Shown here: positions 24,301-39,300 of the stretch, piece after piece
Layout of the letters: each line of letters begins with the position of its first letter
Numbering within the stretch: position 1 is the first letter of the stretch
Made by a program: the position numbers and the translations under genes
The notes under the pieces: generated by a model
Seen by the model: the letters and a program-made list of their open reading frames with translations, nothing else
The model's database searches: none
What the model was told of the DNA's origin: nothing
NCBI GenBank assembly: GCA_951799405.1
Contig: OX637353.1
Location: 2,542,001 to 2,606,000 of the forward strand
Direction: 5' to 3'
Length of the DNA: 64,000 nucleotides
Source: Agapetus fuscipes
Taxonomy: Eukaryota > Arthropoda > Insecta > Trichoptera > Glossosomatidae

Positions 24301-27300
24301 AGCTAAAATTTTCAGTGATCGACCTTAAAACTGTAGTTTTTTGCAAAAGAAAAAAGCGACATTCAGAAATATGAAGATCGTACTATCTGCTTGGTTGTCA
24401 GCTCAGTGCAGTGTGCAACCGTGAGGTACCTAACCTACCTACCCCTACCCACCCAAAGCTAGAGCTGGCGACAATAATCCTTACTAGTTCATCTATACCC
24501 GAAATCAAATATCCGTTAATAAAGCAAATAGCATTGCAAATAACTGTTTTTTTGCATCGACATATCTGTGCGAGTCGGCATTTTCTCATATGAAAGTAAT
24601 AAAATCAAAATATCGTTTCACAAATGACCTGACAGCCTGCTTGCCTCTAGCTTTGACTACCGACTATGACAGTGGTCGGAAGTCTACCCCCCTCCGTTGA
24701 CAGTGTTTTTGCGGACGAATTTTACCACCAACAACTGATTTGTTTTGTTGCCCATTTCATTTGACCACACAAAAAATGTACTTTTGGAAAATGCGTGCCA
24801 ACCCCACCCCCCCCGCCCGTCGACGCTAGTTATGGCCTATGTTGGACACCCCAGGCTAAAGGGTTAAAATGTCAATCTCCTATTCATTAATTTTTGCTAG
24901 GTCGATCTCCTCAAGTATGTAAAGTAGTATAAAAGTATGGGCACCCCTGTTATAAAACATCATGGCATGTGTAAATATTTCAATAAATCAGCAGGATGGT
25001 GCCCCGCTTCATGTGATTCTCAGTGTGGGCCACCAATATGGGGTACAATACTACCCTGCTTTCTTCTTTGCTACCCACTGACTAATGTGTGAGAATATTT
25101 TGCAGAAACTGGAGCAGACAGTAGCAGGCAATGCTCGGCTGGAGCAGGAGCTGTCGGTGCTGCGTCATAAGCTGCAGCAGCAGGGGCAGCAGCCTGGGGC
25201 AGGACCCCATACTCCTGATACTTCTGCTGCCGACACCACAGCCATGCTCGAGGATGGTAAACATAACCTACATTAAATACTTCGGAGAGCTGACTTTATG
25301 TGGCCGTCATTTAATGTATGAAGTTTTTCTGTCTTGCCACTTTATCTTCCAGATTGTATCTTTTGGAAAGGAATTAAGAGCGCTCTCGAATATTTTTAAT
25401 TTTAAAATCTGCGTTCGCTTAATACCTATCTATGCCACAGCCGCGCGCTCGGAGCTCTTATTTTGTAGTTTTTGAAAGGTACGTATATTAACTTATAATA
25501 TCTGTGGACTAGAAATTATTTTAACCAAAAAAGACATATATGATAAATATGTCTCAACTTACTTACGAAAATGGTCATTAGTAATAAAAATAACAAAGAA
25601 CTTCACAGTTGCATTTCCATGTGTACAAAAAACTCGGCACAACGAAAAAAAAATCTTGAATGTTGGTGCCATTTCAAATAACGGCTGCCGACTAGACCGG
25701 AAATAACTAGAGTTGACAGATAACACACGTTATAAATATTGTGATCGCCAAAGTCGTGGCAATATTTCATATTTCATATTTTAACTTTATCACTCATTTC
25801 ATTATAACCACTGCAACGTGTGACAGGAGAGAAACGCAAGTGGTAGCATGTCGCTGCCTTTGTTCTTGTTTGCCGTAGAGACCATTAAGCTAATTTTACA
25901 TGAGCAGTTTTTGCATGTGTACTGGACCAATGTGTCTTATGAAAACAGGAAATTGATTTCAAAAATATTTAAAACAACTCTCACATTACGAATTTTACGC
26001 TTATTCTTAGCTCAGATTGTGAAGAATTTTATTCTTATGACAACTGCAGTATGTATCAAATCAGCACGTTAGTTTCCGCTCCTCTATGTTATGACTCATA
26101 GTAGCTTGCAGTACACTTTTTGGCAGCCATTTTTTTATGCCGGTCAGATAGACTCAACCTTTTCCATCCTTCAACATCAAAACTAAAAATGTTCAACAAT
26201 AAATCAATAGTTTCGCAAATTATATTTTTAGTAATAATAATATCAGGATGATTTTTGCGATGATCAGGATGATTTTTGTTTTTGTGTAAATCACACCCCA
26301 AGAGCCCCCAGCGAGCTTGGTCGTCGCTAAAGAAAGCGTCGATTCTCAATCAAGACCAAGTTGCTGTAGGGCTGGATGAACTTTGGTGACGGGTCTTGGT
26401 AATGGTTTGTGTATTTCCACTTTATTAATTCATTAGAACTTTGAAAAACATTAAATAAAAAAAAAAACAAGTTTTTAGTTACTCGTAAGCGTAACTACAG
26501 ATGTTATGGATATGTGAAGGTTCCAAGGAATTTTATGAAAAAAGTGGTCAATATAGTGCATACACGCAGAATTTCTTAGTAAATATTTAGTTTTTACATA
26601 CTGTAAAATTGCGTTTCCTTTCTCGCAATTTCGCTTTCTTGATGACTAAAATTATTTTTTAGCGTAAAATCCGTAGGAAGTAGAATGTCGACCGATTATT
26701 TCTAAAATAGTAATAATAAATTTCTAAGTTAAGTATCAAAGTCTTAATCTAAATTAAAGTTGCAAAGATATATATCATTTCAGATTCATATTAAATACAT
26801 TCCCACAAGCACACACATAGAAGTTGAACATAAGCCCTGCAACTTTTGCCGACCTTCCCAGAAACAGGGGTGACATTAGCAAAGTTAACCATCTTTGTAC
26901 AGTATGGGTGGTCAGCTTCATACCAACCTTTAAGTCAAGGAATGTATTATTAAGAAATTGTTGATTGCAAAAAATAATATTTTTGTAAAAATGTAACATG
27001 GAAAATCGTAAAATGTTCTCGCTTCGAAAATGTTTCATATCACTTGCCGACGAAACAAAGGTCTTTTATGAGATAGTTTTAGCGAAAAAAAAAAAGTGCC
27101 GCAGGTCCCGCCTTCTGTGAGCGTTGGCGCTCGACTAAGGTTTACCCCGCGAATCTCGCATTTAAAAGCCATTTGTAAAATAATAATAAAAAATACATCT
27201 TGTGAAATAAAAAATTTGAAAAAAAATACAACTAAGCTCAAGATTATATTGTTCAATATTTGAAAATAATTGGGCACAAATAACCATTTTTTGAGATTTT

Positions 27301-30300
27301 ATTCGAAGATACAATGTACACTTTTTTGTCCGTTTTTGCTTCTAGATTTTTTTTTTAATTCAGTTTTCTTCATCTGAATCACATTTTAAATCACACCACG
27401 AACTAAAACAGGATATAAAGTATATTTGTAATTTTTTTTTAGATTTCAAAACACCACCAATTTACAGAAAAACTGGTTCAAAAATTGTATGTTTTCCACT
27501 TACCGCAAGAAGGTGTTCGTAATTTTTATTTTTTCAAGTAATAAAAGCGTTTATAGACATATATTATTTGATGCATATTGCAAATGAAATGTTTAACTAG
27601 CACTTAAAGTTATCAAAAATTTATATTTGTCCATATTTATTGAAAAAAAACCACGTCAAAAACTGTGTTTTCGAGAAATTTCCTAGCACCCTCTTAAGTA
27701 TTAGTTGAGCACACACAATATTACCCACTGATTGTTAGAGTCAAGAACACTCATCTTACAATGCCATGTACACCACATCAAGGATCAGATTTCTCCCCTT
27801 TATGAATGTAGGTAGGCATTTAATGCTTTGTTTTGGCTTGATATTCAAAACAACTTACTTCTATGATACAGGGTACCTTTTTATTGATGCAGAGACAGGG
27901 TCGAGTATGCCACCAAATGAACATTGCTAGTATTAATTAGGTAGGTATATTTGATTGCTTATTGGCATATTTTTTCAAATATATTTACCTGAGGTCTGCC
28001 TAGTACTTGTCTGGTCTGGTAGTTACCTTTATTTGACCATGAATTCACAACTCTGGTTGTGTGTGGCAATCTCTTATTTCCGTTTCCGATTCTCAAATAT
28101 GAGTGTAGGCAGAACATCTGCAGGTTTATCTTCCCAGAATTGTTCATGCATTGCGTAACCCAACCACGCCTGAAGTGAGTTTAATGGATTCTTGTAAATT
28201 AGATTTTAAAGTTGATTTTTTGGTTTAACGCAGAGTTGAAGCGCGTGCAGCAGCTAGTGGGTGATCTGCAGAAACAAAGACAAGAGTTGAGTGTTGCTGT
28301 ACGACAGCTAACGGACAAATCACAAGGACTCGGCCTCATGTCGCCTCCATTGTCAACTCTCATGTCAAATTCCTCAACAGATCTTGCTGGTAAATATGCC
28401 TAAATAGTACAGTGGTTGGGCAATTTGTTAACTGAAAGGTACACACAAAAACACTAATTTATATTAATAAAGATATAGCAAAGGGTTGCTAAGTAAGATT
28501 GGGTTGAACAAAATGCCAGCCTCAATGGTCTATCAAAGAAGGGATGAATTAGTTTGACCATTCTCATTTTACACTTCCTCTTCTTTTAGACTTTGTTTTA
28601 CCAATTATTCCCAATTTCTAAGTGCAAGGTATTGATTGCAGGTGGCACAGCTGCTATACTGCACCTCTGTTTGCATTTTATAAAATATCAAAAATATTTC
28701 ATTGTGTTTTGTGAATGTTAAATACAGGATTTTTTATATTTTTATTAAGTTCACTTTTATCTATCAAAATCATGAAAAGTAACCAACCAGTCATTTGAAC
28801 TCTATAAGATGGAGGGAAAAATACATATTGCCTTGAATTATATTGTCATTGAGATCGGAACGTTATTGAATTTATAACTTTTTTTGCGGCACGCAAACGT
28901 CAGTCTTGTAATAGACTGCCGTCCTTAGTAACCAATCACAAAATATTTGTATGCCTTTCCATAGCGAGGACATTACAATATTATCTACGACAATTCATTT
29001 GCAGACACCATCGTGTTTTAAGTTAGGTCTTTTGTTTAACTGGCAATTATTGATTAATAATTTATGAAAAAAAAAACAAAATTGAAATTTTGGTGTTTAT
29101 TTGTGTCTTTGCAGTGCACACATTGACATAAAATAACCTCATGAAAACTCACATGTGTTTTACGCTATTGTTAAAAGTGAATTATTTTTGCTGCAGGTTC
29201 GGCAGGGAAGAAGCGGAATCATTCCACTTGGACAGAAACAGACCTGGACTCCAACAACCTGCATGATGAGAGCTCCACAAACAGTGGCCGGGGCCTACTG
29301 CCTCTGTACATAGACACGCACAGCACGCAGGGGGCCTCCTCTCCTTCTCCCAGCGATGAGCCGTCCCAGAACAGTGCATTCAGTATGTTGTCACTTATAC
29401 AGTATTGTTCCAATTAATGTGAACAAGCAGTATTAATTTGTAATTATGATTTATTTAGGCCAAAGCTACATTTAGGTACATTTACATGAGATTGTTACCA
29501 TTAATTAGTTGTGAATATGACCCCCTTTTACTATTATAACTTTCTGGACTCTTCTTGGCATTGAATCCACAAGTTTTATGCAATGATTTGTGATTGCTTC
29601 ATCTCTAAACCAACCCTGAATCACTGCTGCCACCAGCTTTGTTTTTGTCGTACAGTCTATTTTTGCTGGCTAGTCTTACATATTGCCCACAAATTCTCAA
29701 TAGGATTAAGATTAGGTGAATTACCAGGCCAATCCAGAAGGGTAATATTATTATCCTTGAAGTATTTCATCATAGTCTTTGATACGTCGCACGGAGCTGA
29801 GTCTTGTTGAAAAATTGCAGTCCCTTTTGCCTGGATTTGGTCGAGCTCTGGGGCTGTTTATCATACTCTGGATCTGGCACTCTTCTTCCTATTGAAGGTA
29901 TGATGAACAGTGTAAAGTACGAAGCATTGCTGGGGCAAAGCTTAGCTAGAAAATGGTTCACTTTGCCAATGTCACCCCTGCTTCAGGGAAGGTCGGCAAG
30001 AGTTGCAGGGTGTATGTTCATTTGAGATTTGGGTTTTATATTGTAAGTCCACATGCGGCATGTTTAAGCGCAAATTTATATGTGTCTGCTTGTGAAAATG
30101 CTAAAATGTGAATCCTTAATGTTACATATCTCTGCAACTTAGATTAGATTGATTAGATACATTAAAAAAATATATAAACTATAATTTAAACTAAATTACT
30201 TTTTATTTTTTAACTGATGCTATAGATGTGTGGCTTGGGGACACTCATATTTTCCTTCAGTGCATATTTTTGTAAGGGATAGAGAAAGTGTAAAAACGAT

Positions 30301-33300
30301 TGTTTTTCAAAATATTTGAACTTTTTTTCAGGTAATCTGACCAACGTAGAAAAACAAGAAATCAAAACAGTAAGGATTGTAAAGAGAGAAAGTGAGCGTC
30401 GACAGCGAGACAGAGAAAGATCCCTTCAGCCAGGAAATCCTGATTGGTCAGCGCAAAACTCTGTCAGTGCACTGGACCAGCTGTTAGAGGAAGACTTCCA
30501 GCACAGCAGATCCACCTCCTTGCCCAGAGGCTACCAGAGCAACCCACCACAGGCCCTCACCCACAACAACTCCTCGGCATACCAGGCACAAGCTCTGCCA
30601 ACAACTTATATGTATCAGAAAGACAATAATCTGTCTGCGTACAGTCAGAAATCCCATGCAAACCCACCAAACACTCTATCCCTGACAAACGTCAACATCC
30701 CATTTGATAACATGTCCATATCCAGCATAAGTTCCAGTAACAGATACATATCTAGTCCCTCGTTAGTGAATAATAATGATTACTTGGGTAATCACGAGAT
30801 GCACAATGGACCTAGCCATAGATATGCTGGATATCAAAACCACAGCAGTAACCAGATATTGCCATTGCCTACAAGTTATAGCATATCGAAACACAGCTCG
30901 GCTCCATATTTGGAGAGCCCCGAAGAATATAAAAGACCTGTTGTTAATGGACTGAGCTCAAAAGTTGTCAGTGCTAGCAGCCTTTCCAAGGGTACTGCGG
31001 AGCTGTCTCCGGTGTTTACCAGTGAGGCGGCCCGGCAGATCATCATAGAGATGTCGGGGGAGAAGAGTGTGGGGGCGAAGGGGGACGGCTCGCAGCACAG
31101 GAGGCAGGTGCCCCGGGAGAAGAGGAGGCACTACACAGCGCCACACCACCTCAGCGCCAAGAGCCTGCTGGCTACAGACAATGAGGACGACATCTTCCTG
31201 CAAGAGGTAACTAATGCCCCCCACATATCATATCTCTAATAGATTTGTGCTTGTTATTTTTGCATATTTATCCATGTTATAGGTGTTTTAAGGGATGTAA
31301 ATGATACAAAACACAGATGAATGGTTTTGATTGTGACAAAATTTGTTTACAATATTTTTTGATATTTAATAATTTGCGCCACATAAAAGCTGTAGATAAA
31401 TGCAAACATGACATGCGTGAATGACTTCCTGTAACAAGCATAAGGAAAGCTGACCTCTTACTGAAATGAAACAGCTGTACAGCGCATAAACAGTTGAATA
31501 AACAACGTGAACCAAAATCTGTTTTTAAGCAAGCAGAAATATATTTGTAAACTGTTTTCATTGTCAGAAATTTATTTAAAAATTATACTAGGGACAAGAT
31601 AGGAAGCGTGCTATGATAGTTCGAATTTTTTCGTAGCTTGGGCTGGGGTAAAATTCGGATACATTTGAAATTTAAAAAAAATTCAAATTTATCCAAATCT
31701 TTTTCGAATCGAGTCAAATCTTTTGCGATTTTCAGTGATACTTTAAAGTGTATTTACAACAGTGAATAAAATGATAAAAAACAATTTTTTAGGAGAGCCT
31801 ACTAACATCAGCCTACTAACATGACCGGTCTGTAGTCCAAGTGGTAACACTTCGGACTCGTAACTGGAAGGTTGTGGGTTCGAATCCCGGCGGAACACAA
31901 AAAATATACCATTTATATTTTCAAATTTGCTCTTCGCTAAGTTGAAAAATTCATAAACCTTTACCAAAGACCGGTCATCAAAAGGTCCATCCAGCCTTAC
32001 AACAACTGGATCTTGCTTGAGAATTGGCGCTTTCTACAGCGATGACCAAGCTCGCAGAGGGCTCTTGAGGTGTGATACACACAAAAACAGCGCTCACCAA
32101 ATAAATCAGCCTAATTTATTTATTTTATCAGGTTGAAAATAAAATGGATTCTGCAATTTTACTTGGTTACATAAAATATTCAGCTTACCAACTTCAATTC
32201 AACTTATATTCGGCTACATTATTATTTGCGAGAAATTCTTAAATAAAATACCCTATTTCATAAAAAATATGGTAAATAAAAGGAAGACTCAAAGGCAGAA
32301 AGAATTATTTTAAATAAATAAAAATCTTTGGGTTTCGACAGTAAAATTTTCTTTTACATTTTAATTTCATCAAACTCTGTACTTTTATATCCCTAAATCA
32401 TTGACTTACTAATAAATAGACCGCTTGTCTCCTACAAAAGGAACATACAAAAATGGACCCAACTCAACGAGAGTAAATTAACGAAAGTACAAGATTTATC
32501 ACAAATAGGTATAAACTTGTAGTGCACAATTTTTTTTTTTTTGCATCTTCAGCCGTGCACTCTTGTGTTTAAAGCTTTATTGTTCATCTAATAGCTCGTT
32601 TAAACATTACGAGCGAGGTAAATATACTTTTGTCTCGCTCTGCCCACAGGATGAAACCAATGGATGCTACGAAATATAATTTTTGTGATAATGTAAAGCA
32701 CCATACATAACATGATTTTTTCTTGTTATGGGTGTGAACAATAATATTAAATCACTTAAAAACCATACATGTATGTACAGACCTTTTACGAGAATAACGG
32801 TAAAACATGGCTCTTGCAAAAAATGGTTACCAGAGCCGATTCAGGGTAAGAATACATAATAAAACAAAAAAGATTTTAATATTTAATTATGAAAAATCAA
32901 AATATAAGTTGTATATGGTTACAGGACGAGTCAAATTTATTAATGTACAACCAATTTCGAAAACATGATTTAATTTTAATACTAAAAAAACAAATTTCCG
33001 TGACTTATAGGGTATGAGGCTGACCACCCATACTGTAAAAAATGGTTCACTTTGCCAATGTCACCCCTGTTTCATTTAAGGCTAGGATTTTATTTATAAG
33101 CATTCAGCATTTGTAAGCGCGAACTAGGGCATGGAATACCGGAATAATTTTCATACCGGTATTGATACTGATATTGAAATTTCCAATACCGGTATACCGA
33201 AATTTCGGTATTTTTTCGATATTTTATTAAATACTGCTAATTACTGGTTAAATGATGCCAAAAACGATAAGTAAGTCATTAAAGCAGTTTTCTAAGCTAT

Positions 33301-36300
33301 TTGTCAAAAACACTCGAACTATTGATCAACTCAGTAAAAACCATTTATTGAGTTATTATAGTTAAGGTAATATTAAATAAAATACGTTATTGGATCCAAG
33401 AATTATTTAAGTTGTTTTAAAGGCACAAACATCACAATCACATTGGTATTAAAATCAGTCTTACTCTCTAATTATATGAAATCGTGCAACGAGAATTTCT
33501 TATATAGCGTACATAAGTTAAAACAAAATCAACTTGTTTTATTTTCTTAAAGAAACCAAAATATAGGCGCAGGCGCAATTAACTTAAGTTTATTTTTCAG
33601 TCAGATCGCGTTTTTTGGAAAATCGTGTGAAGAAAACATAACGCGTCCGAACTTGCGTCGTTGAGAGATGATCTTATTTTGTTACATAATGTAACTAACA
33701 GCTGAAAATGGCCCTTTCTGACTCAACGCTCGTCGGTGGAATGCTTAAGAGGTACTTGTAAGCTACGTCCAAAAATCTGCCTCTAGTACCTCCATTTTCA
33801 TACAATGTCATTTCAATACGAATCAATGTTTGAATATTATCTTCTTCTTCCTCTCCGATCTGGCCAACCTGGGATCTGTTTTGATTTGTGGTCATAGATT
33901 GAGGGAGGGGTGGAGCGTAGACCATAGTGCCCGGATGCCCAAAAAGAACCGTGCGAGAGGTTCAATACTAATCCAATGTATGAGAGAGAGAGAAAGATGT
34001 ATGATATAGCGCTTACGTACTTACGTATCGTCTTGTGTTGTGTTCGAGCGTGCGCGCGTGCCGGTAGCAGTTAATTTGTAGAAGTATAACATTAGACGAA
34101 CAACTGAAAGCGATATCATTAAATACCAACTATATACTATTAAGCATGCAGAATTTTGCGTAGTTGATATTGTGATGATTTTTTCTAATAATCGTGATTC
34201 GTCTCATATGAAAACTCATCTGAAGTATGAACAACACTGTGAACCATATAAATTGAGCGTTCTGCATAGTTTTTAAACACCTTTGCAATAATAATTGATA
34301 TTTTTTTACGAAAAACCGAAATACCGGTATTTTATCCTCAAATACCGGTTTCAAAATACCGAAAATAACAGTCGGTATACCGGTATTTCGGTATAGCGGT
34401 ATCCATGCCCTAGTGCGAACTGTACTTTTTGGTTTGTGGGTATGCATTTGATATGAGTTTTTAATGTAAATATATATTTGCAACTTAGATTGTAGAATAT
34501 AGAAAGGGTACAAAGTGAATGCCTCATCAATTAAAGATTTTACTATTTTAATTTTAAAAATAATACGACTCGTTTAAAATTGTAACCACATTAATTTAGA
34601 TGAAATAATTGAGGAATCCACTTGCAAACCACTCTTAGTTAAAAAAAAGTTTTTTTTGCAATGGCTGTCGTTGCATTGGATTTAAAAAAATGTTATTCTG
34701 TATTTTATTGTACTATTTCAAAACTCGCTAAGTTTCGTATAATTTGAGTTGTTATAATTTGAACTGTCAAATATCATAGCGACTTTTGCAAGAGTATACC
34801 GTATTAAGCCTCATTTTTTTTGTACATATATTCCATTTATTAGTCGAAGAATTCCTAAAATTATCATTTTTGTGCCACTTTGTTTTTTAGTAGTCAGTGG
34901 AAAATATTTTTCAAGAGGCTCGATTATTTCGAGTACAGCCCTGGGCGCTGTTGTCCCTTTCTTTCACACGGTAGAACACTATCTTTCAAGTAGACGCACT
35001 CTTCTAGCACGCGCCTGTCAATAATTTGTACAAAATATAAATAAAACGTTAATTAGCGTATTAAAAACATAAATTTACATGTGAAATGTGATTTCATCCA
35101 TTTATTTTACTTTTTCGGACCTATTTTTGCGCCCTTTCACACAGAAAACCACTTTTAACGAGATGTTTACGATCCGAGCGCTGGAGAAATAATGAGACCA
35201 AAACCGAGCATTACAAATTGCACGCGGATCGAGGTTCAGCGCTTCAGTCCAAAAAAAAGGGGACATTATTTTGGCCTGGACTTCATCTCTATACCTTTAT
35301 AACTCTATGCCCTAAATAAATAAATAAATCCTGTAAAAAAAATTTTACAGTCTCATTTTCTATTTACCATGTACTATTACTGGGTATTTAACATACAAAC
35401 ACACATAATATTGCATGATTAAAATGCATTAATAATTTTTAGTTGATGAAAAGAATGTTAAATTCTCAAAAAATAAGAAAAAGTGTGAAAAGAAGAAAAA
35501 TTCGAAAATTCAAAATCACAGGCCACGTCTCTAGTACCATAAACAACAAAGTTAGCATAAACATTGACATTTATATTAATTAAAAAACACACTGTTTCAA
35601 TTCACTTATTATTTATTTTAAAACCAAACCCTAAAAAAAAATAAAAAAAATTAAAAAATATTGACATTTATGTGTGCCAAAATCATTTATTTTGTTTTCA
35701 CTTTTTTGGTATTTCGGCTTAATGTATAAGAATGTGTACCTACTTATTTATTTGGTAAGTTTGTTGTTGAAGAACGACTATTTTACGTAAATACTTTAGG
35801 TGCTATTCTTAGACATTTTCGTCGTCCGTTGAGCCCACGTTTTGCTTAATTTTGATTCTTGAACATTTCTGAAGGAGTAAGGCTCGCGTTCTGAGCTCAA
35901 CGACCACCCAAACCTAACCTGCAAATGTATGCCAACTTAGACTGACACAAATCCAGCTCAGCGATGATTTAAATGGCTGACAGTCGATTTTGACAAGTGT
36001 CGTATTTAATATTAAATCGTTTTTACTTTATTTCTATATTGTTTTACGATTTGTTTTTGTCATTAAAGTCAAATTGACAGAATTCAGCACCTTTTTGCTA
36101 ATCAATCCCTTTATGGCGCACAAAATACACAAAATTAAAAAGCAAAAGAAATCATTTGAAAGGTTGAATCACGGCTCACGGCAAATTTCTTAATATGACT
36201 ACATTTTCAAAAACTGAAGTTAAGAGATAGTTCAAAATACATGGAGAGGATATTCAACACTCTATGAACACATCTGTGACGCTTATTCCTTCTGAAATAA

Positions 36301-39300
36301 ATTTTTAGAAGCATTTCGGCCGACATCATTTGTTTACAAAAAACACGTTCCGTGGCCCCACAGAGCGTGGCCCGCCATTGCCTATGATGTCAGACTTGCC
36401 TGCGGCCATATTGGTGTGGCTATCACTAATGCAAATTTCCCTATATAGTTTAAATTTTCCCCGATCCACAAAAAATATACGGATTCATCTTTGTTTTTTT
36501 TTTTTTTTTTAAGAAAGCCTGTGCGGGAGACTCCCTAGATGCGAGAGACTAGGGGTCTATGACACTTGTTATAGTGCCGCAGAGGTGTTGGTGATGTGGC
36601 AGTTGTCCATGTCCGGTTGCAGGGCCGTTAGCTGCGCAGTGCTGTGGTGTGTGGCGTTGCTTTGTTTTGAGACACTGAGAGGAAATGGCGATTGATATTG
36701 GATTTGAAAAGGGCAAGGTTAAATTGGGATGGAAACACAGATACCGGTAACTCATTCCATAAGCGGGCAGTTTGGCAAAGGAATGAGTTGTGAAAACACC
36801 AAGTTCTCATAGTTTTGATATCGACTGCAAATGGTTGAATGTGAGTCGTTCTACTAGTTGCCCTTGTTGTGACAAGAGGAGGGGGTATAAGTGAGGATAT
36901 TTTATCAAATATATTTCATATTCAGATATTTCATCAGAGCTAATCAGTTGTTTTTAAAATTGTTTTAGATATAAATTGCATAAATGAATAAATTGTTTAT
37001 TTACTTTTATTTGTCATCTTTTTGTTCTTCTTCTTCTTCTGTATGGGGATTCCCGCGGAGAGCAGGGGCGCCAGTGTCAAGTATACTAGGAGTGGGGATT
37101 TTGAATGATCGGGAAAGGTTACGATTCAATGCACACGATTCACACTTGATTTTAAACAATTATAAAAAACAATAAGAATAAAACAACAAAACACATGTAA
37201 AACATAATTTTAAGGGAATTAAAAAAAATTAACTAAGGGGCCGTCCATAAATTACGTCATCGATTTTGGCTGATTTTCGACCCCCCCCCCCCCCTACAAT
37301 CATCCTATAGTCATTATCTAATGACCCCCCCTCCCCCTCTTGCTGTAATGATGGATGAGCTTAATAATTAATAATGTTATATTACTTACATAATATTTTG
37401 TATATTTTGTAGAAATTGGTATTTACAAGAACGACTCACTTTTGGTACTCGGAAATCATTTGCCATCATCCGCAGACCAGACTCCCCCCCCCTTAATGCG
37501 AATGACGTAATATATGGACAGCCCCTAAGTAGTTTTTTTGGGTAATGTAAATTATAATTTTATGTTGTTGTGGGAAATAAATTTTGGAAACAGAAGGTTA
37601 ATGGATTTCAAATTCAGGGATAAAAGATAGGAAACATTAACAGGATATTGAATGGAGACGTCAGTTCTTAGAAAAAGAAAATACAATTGATATAAATGGT
37701 GAGAGCAGTTAAAGAAAATGTGGTCTAAATCGCCTATTTCGGTTTTACAGTCGCAGAAAGGAGAATCAACAACATGAATTTTAAAAAGGTGGGCTGGAGA
37801 GCAACAATGGCCAATTCTTATGCGACAAAGGGTAGAAATTTGTTGTTTATTAACAGAATAATTGCAAAACCATGGGGAATTAGGAAAAGATGGCTGGATG
37901 CCAGCGTACCACTTTCCCTTTGTTGAACATGTGGACGACCATACCTCACTCCATTCATTTTGAAGAGAGTGCTTAAATGATGGGATAAGGTCCATAGGGG
38001 AGAGAAGCGGAAGGCCGGGGGTACCAGTTAGGATAGCTTCTTTAGCAACGCCATCTACCACTTCGTTTCCCACAATTCCACTGTGGCTGGGAATCCAAAC
38101 CAGATCCACGTTCTTTCCCGAATGCGAGAGACTGCAAAGGAGGGATCTTATTTTGAGAATAATTGAAATTGGAGGGCGTTTAAAAGGGAAGGATAGAATA
38201 TTTTGCAGAACGCTTAGGGAGTCTGAGAATATAACAAAATTTTGAGAAATAGTTGTGTGATTGATGAATTTGAGAGATTCCAGGATGGCATATGCCTCTG
38301 CAGAGAAAATCATTGCCGTTGCAGGTAATTTAAATTTATAGACAATTGATTGACTTGGACAGTAAAAAGCTGCACCAACGGCCAATGAATTTGGTGTTTT
38401 GGGAATGTGTTAGATTCAATAAAAAAAATAAAAATTATAAAGTGACATCTCTGGAACAGATTTTTTTTTAAATACGACATTGAACGGACGTTATTTCAGC
38501 CGTCCAAAATTGGTCGCAGGCTTATCTGTTCCAATGCTACACCCTGTACGGGAATCAATATTTCAAATTTGGTCTAGTCCGGCTTTGTACCCAGACTAAA
38601 TAGTCGCCAGATAAACCGTCGGCGAAATATGACAAGTAAGAATAGCACCGTTTGTTATTTGTTACAATAAATGTGTCAATTATCTTGGTATTATAAATAA
38701 AATATGTGAGGTTATGTTGGTGAAATTTTGACAGCTGTCAAAGGACGCTTTCTATCTTGTCCCTTGTATTATATAATAAATTTATATTTGTAGATTCGAG
38801 GTTGCACATTTCATTGTGGCAAAAGCCTACCAGTTCTGTTCACAGTTTGAAAAGTACCTATTTTGAGGGTCATTTCAAGCACAGCACATTCTGCCTGAAT
38901 GGTCTATGGATTACTGGACAAACTGTGTGAAAGTTTTTAAACGTCACTATACACTACTGACTTTCCACCCGGTGCCAGATTGAAAAAAACTTAGACAAAC
39001 TGGGCAGAATATTAGCAGATGTGTCTAGTGTGTAATGGCTGTAACAGTGTATACAGTGTTTGGTATTGCAGCAGTGGTGTCGTGCGCGTGATGACGTGGA
39101 CATGGAGCGCGTGCTGCGCGGCCGTGCTGCTCGGGGCCCTCCCCCCCTGGTGGCGCCTCCTGATCTGGTGCGTTCCACCTTGCCCCCCCCTACACAGCCC
39201 GAGCACTACTCGGAGCACACCATCGACAGGCTGCTGGCCGCGCCCAACAAGATCCTCATCCCTGAGAGATACATACCAGAGCAGGTGAGATGTGTGGACA

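Larger units (their letters stand above)
32998..34490 (+). repeat. R1 repeat split by a hAT insertion
   Basis: The R1 left half is at 32998-33124 and the right half at 34413-34490. They rejoin in register at GCGAAC. Part of the left half (the GGGAAGGTCGG region) is deleted. Confidence 0.82.
36990..38410 (-). mobile_element. 5'-truncated LINE with RNase H domain (I/jockey-like)
   Basis: The - strand ORF (38385-37552) plus a 3' UTR that is interrupted by a PIF-like MITE and continues to about 36990. Only the C-terminal RNase H and the following region remain. Confidence 0.75.

Noticed and set aside
31823..31895. tRNA gene
   Set aside because: A and B boxes are present but the cloverleaf is decayed and the sequence is part of a dispersed SINE with body and LINE tail.
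36330..37175. Short ORFs around the LINE fragments
   Set aside because: They overlap poly-A tails, UTR and antisense frames of LINE remnants.
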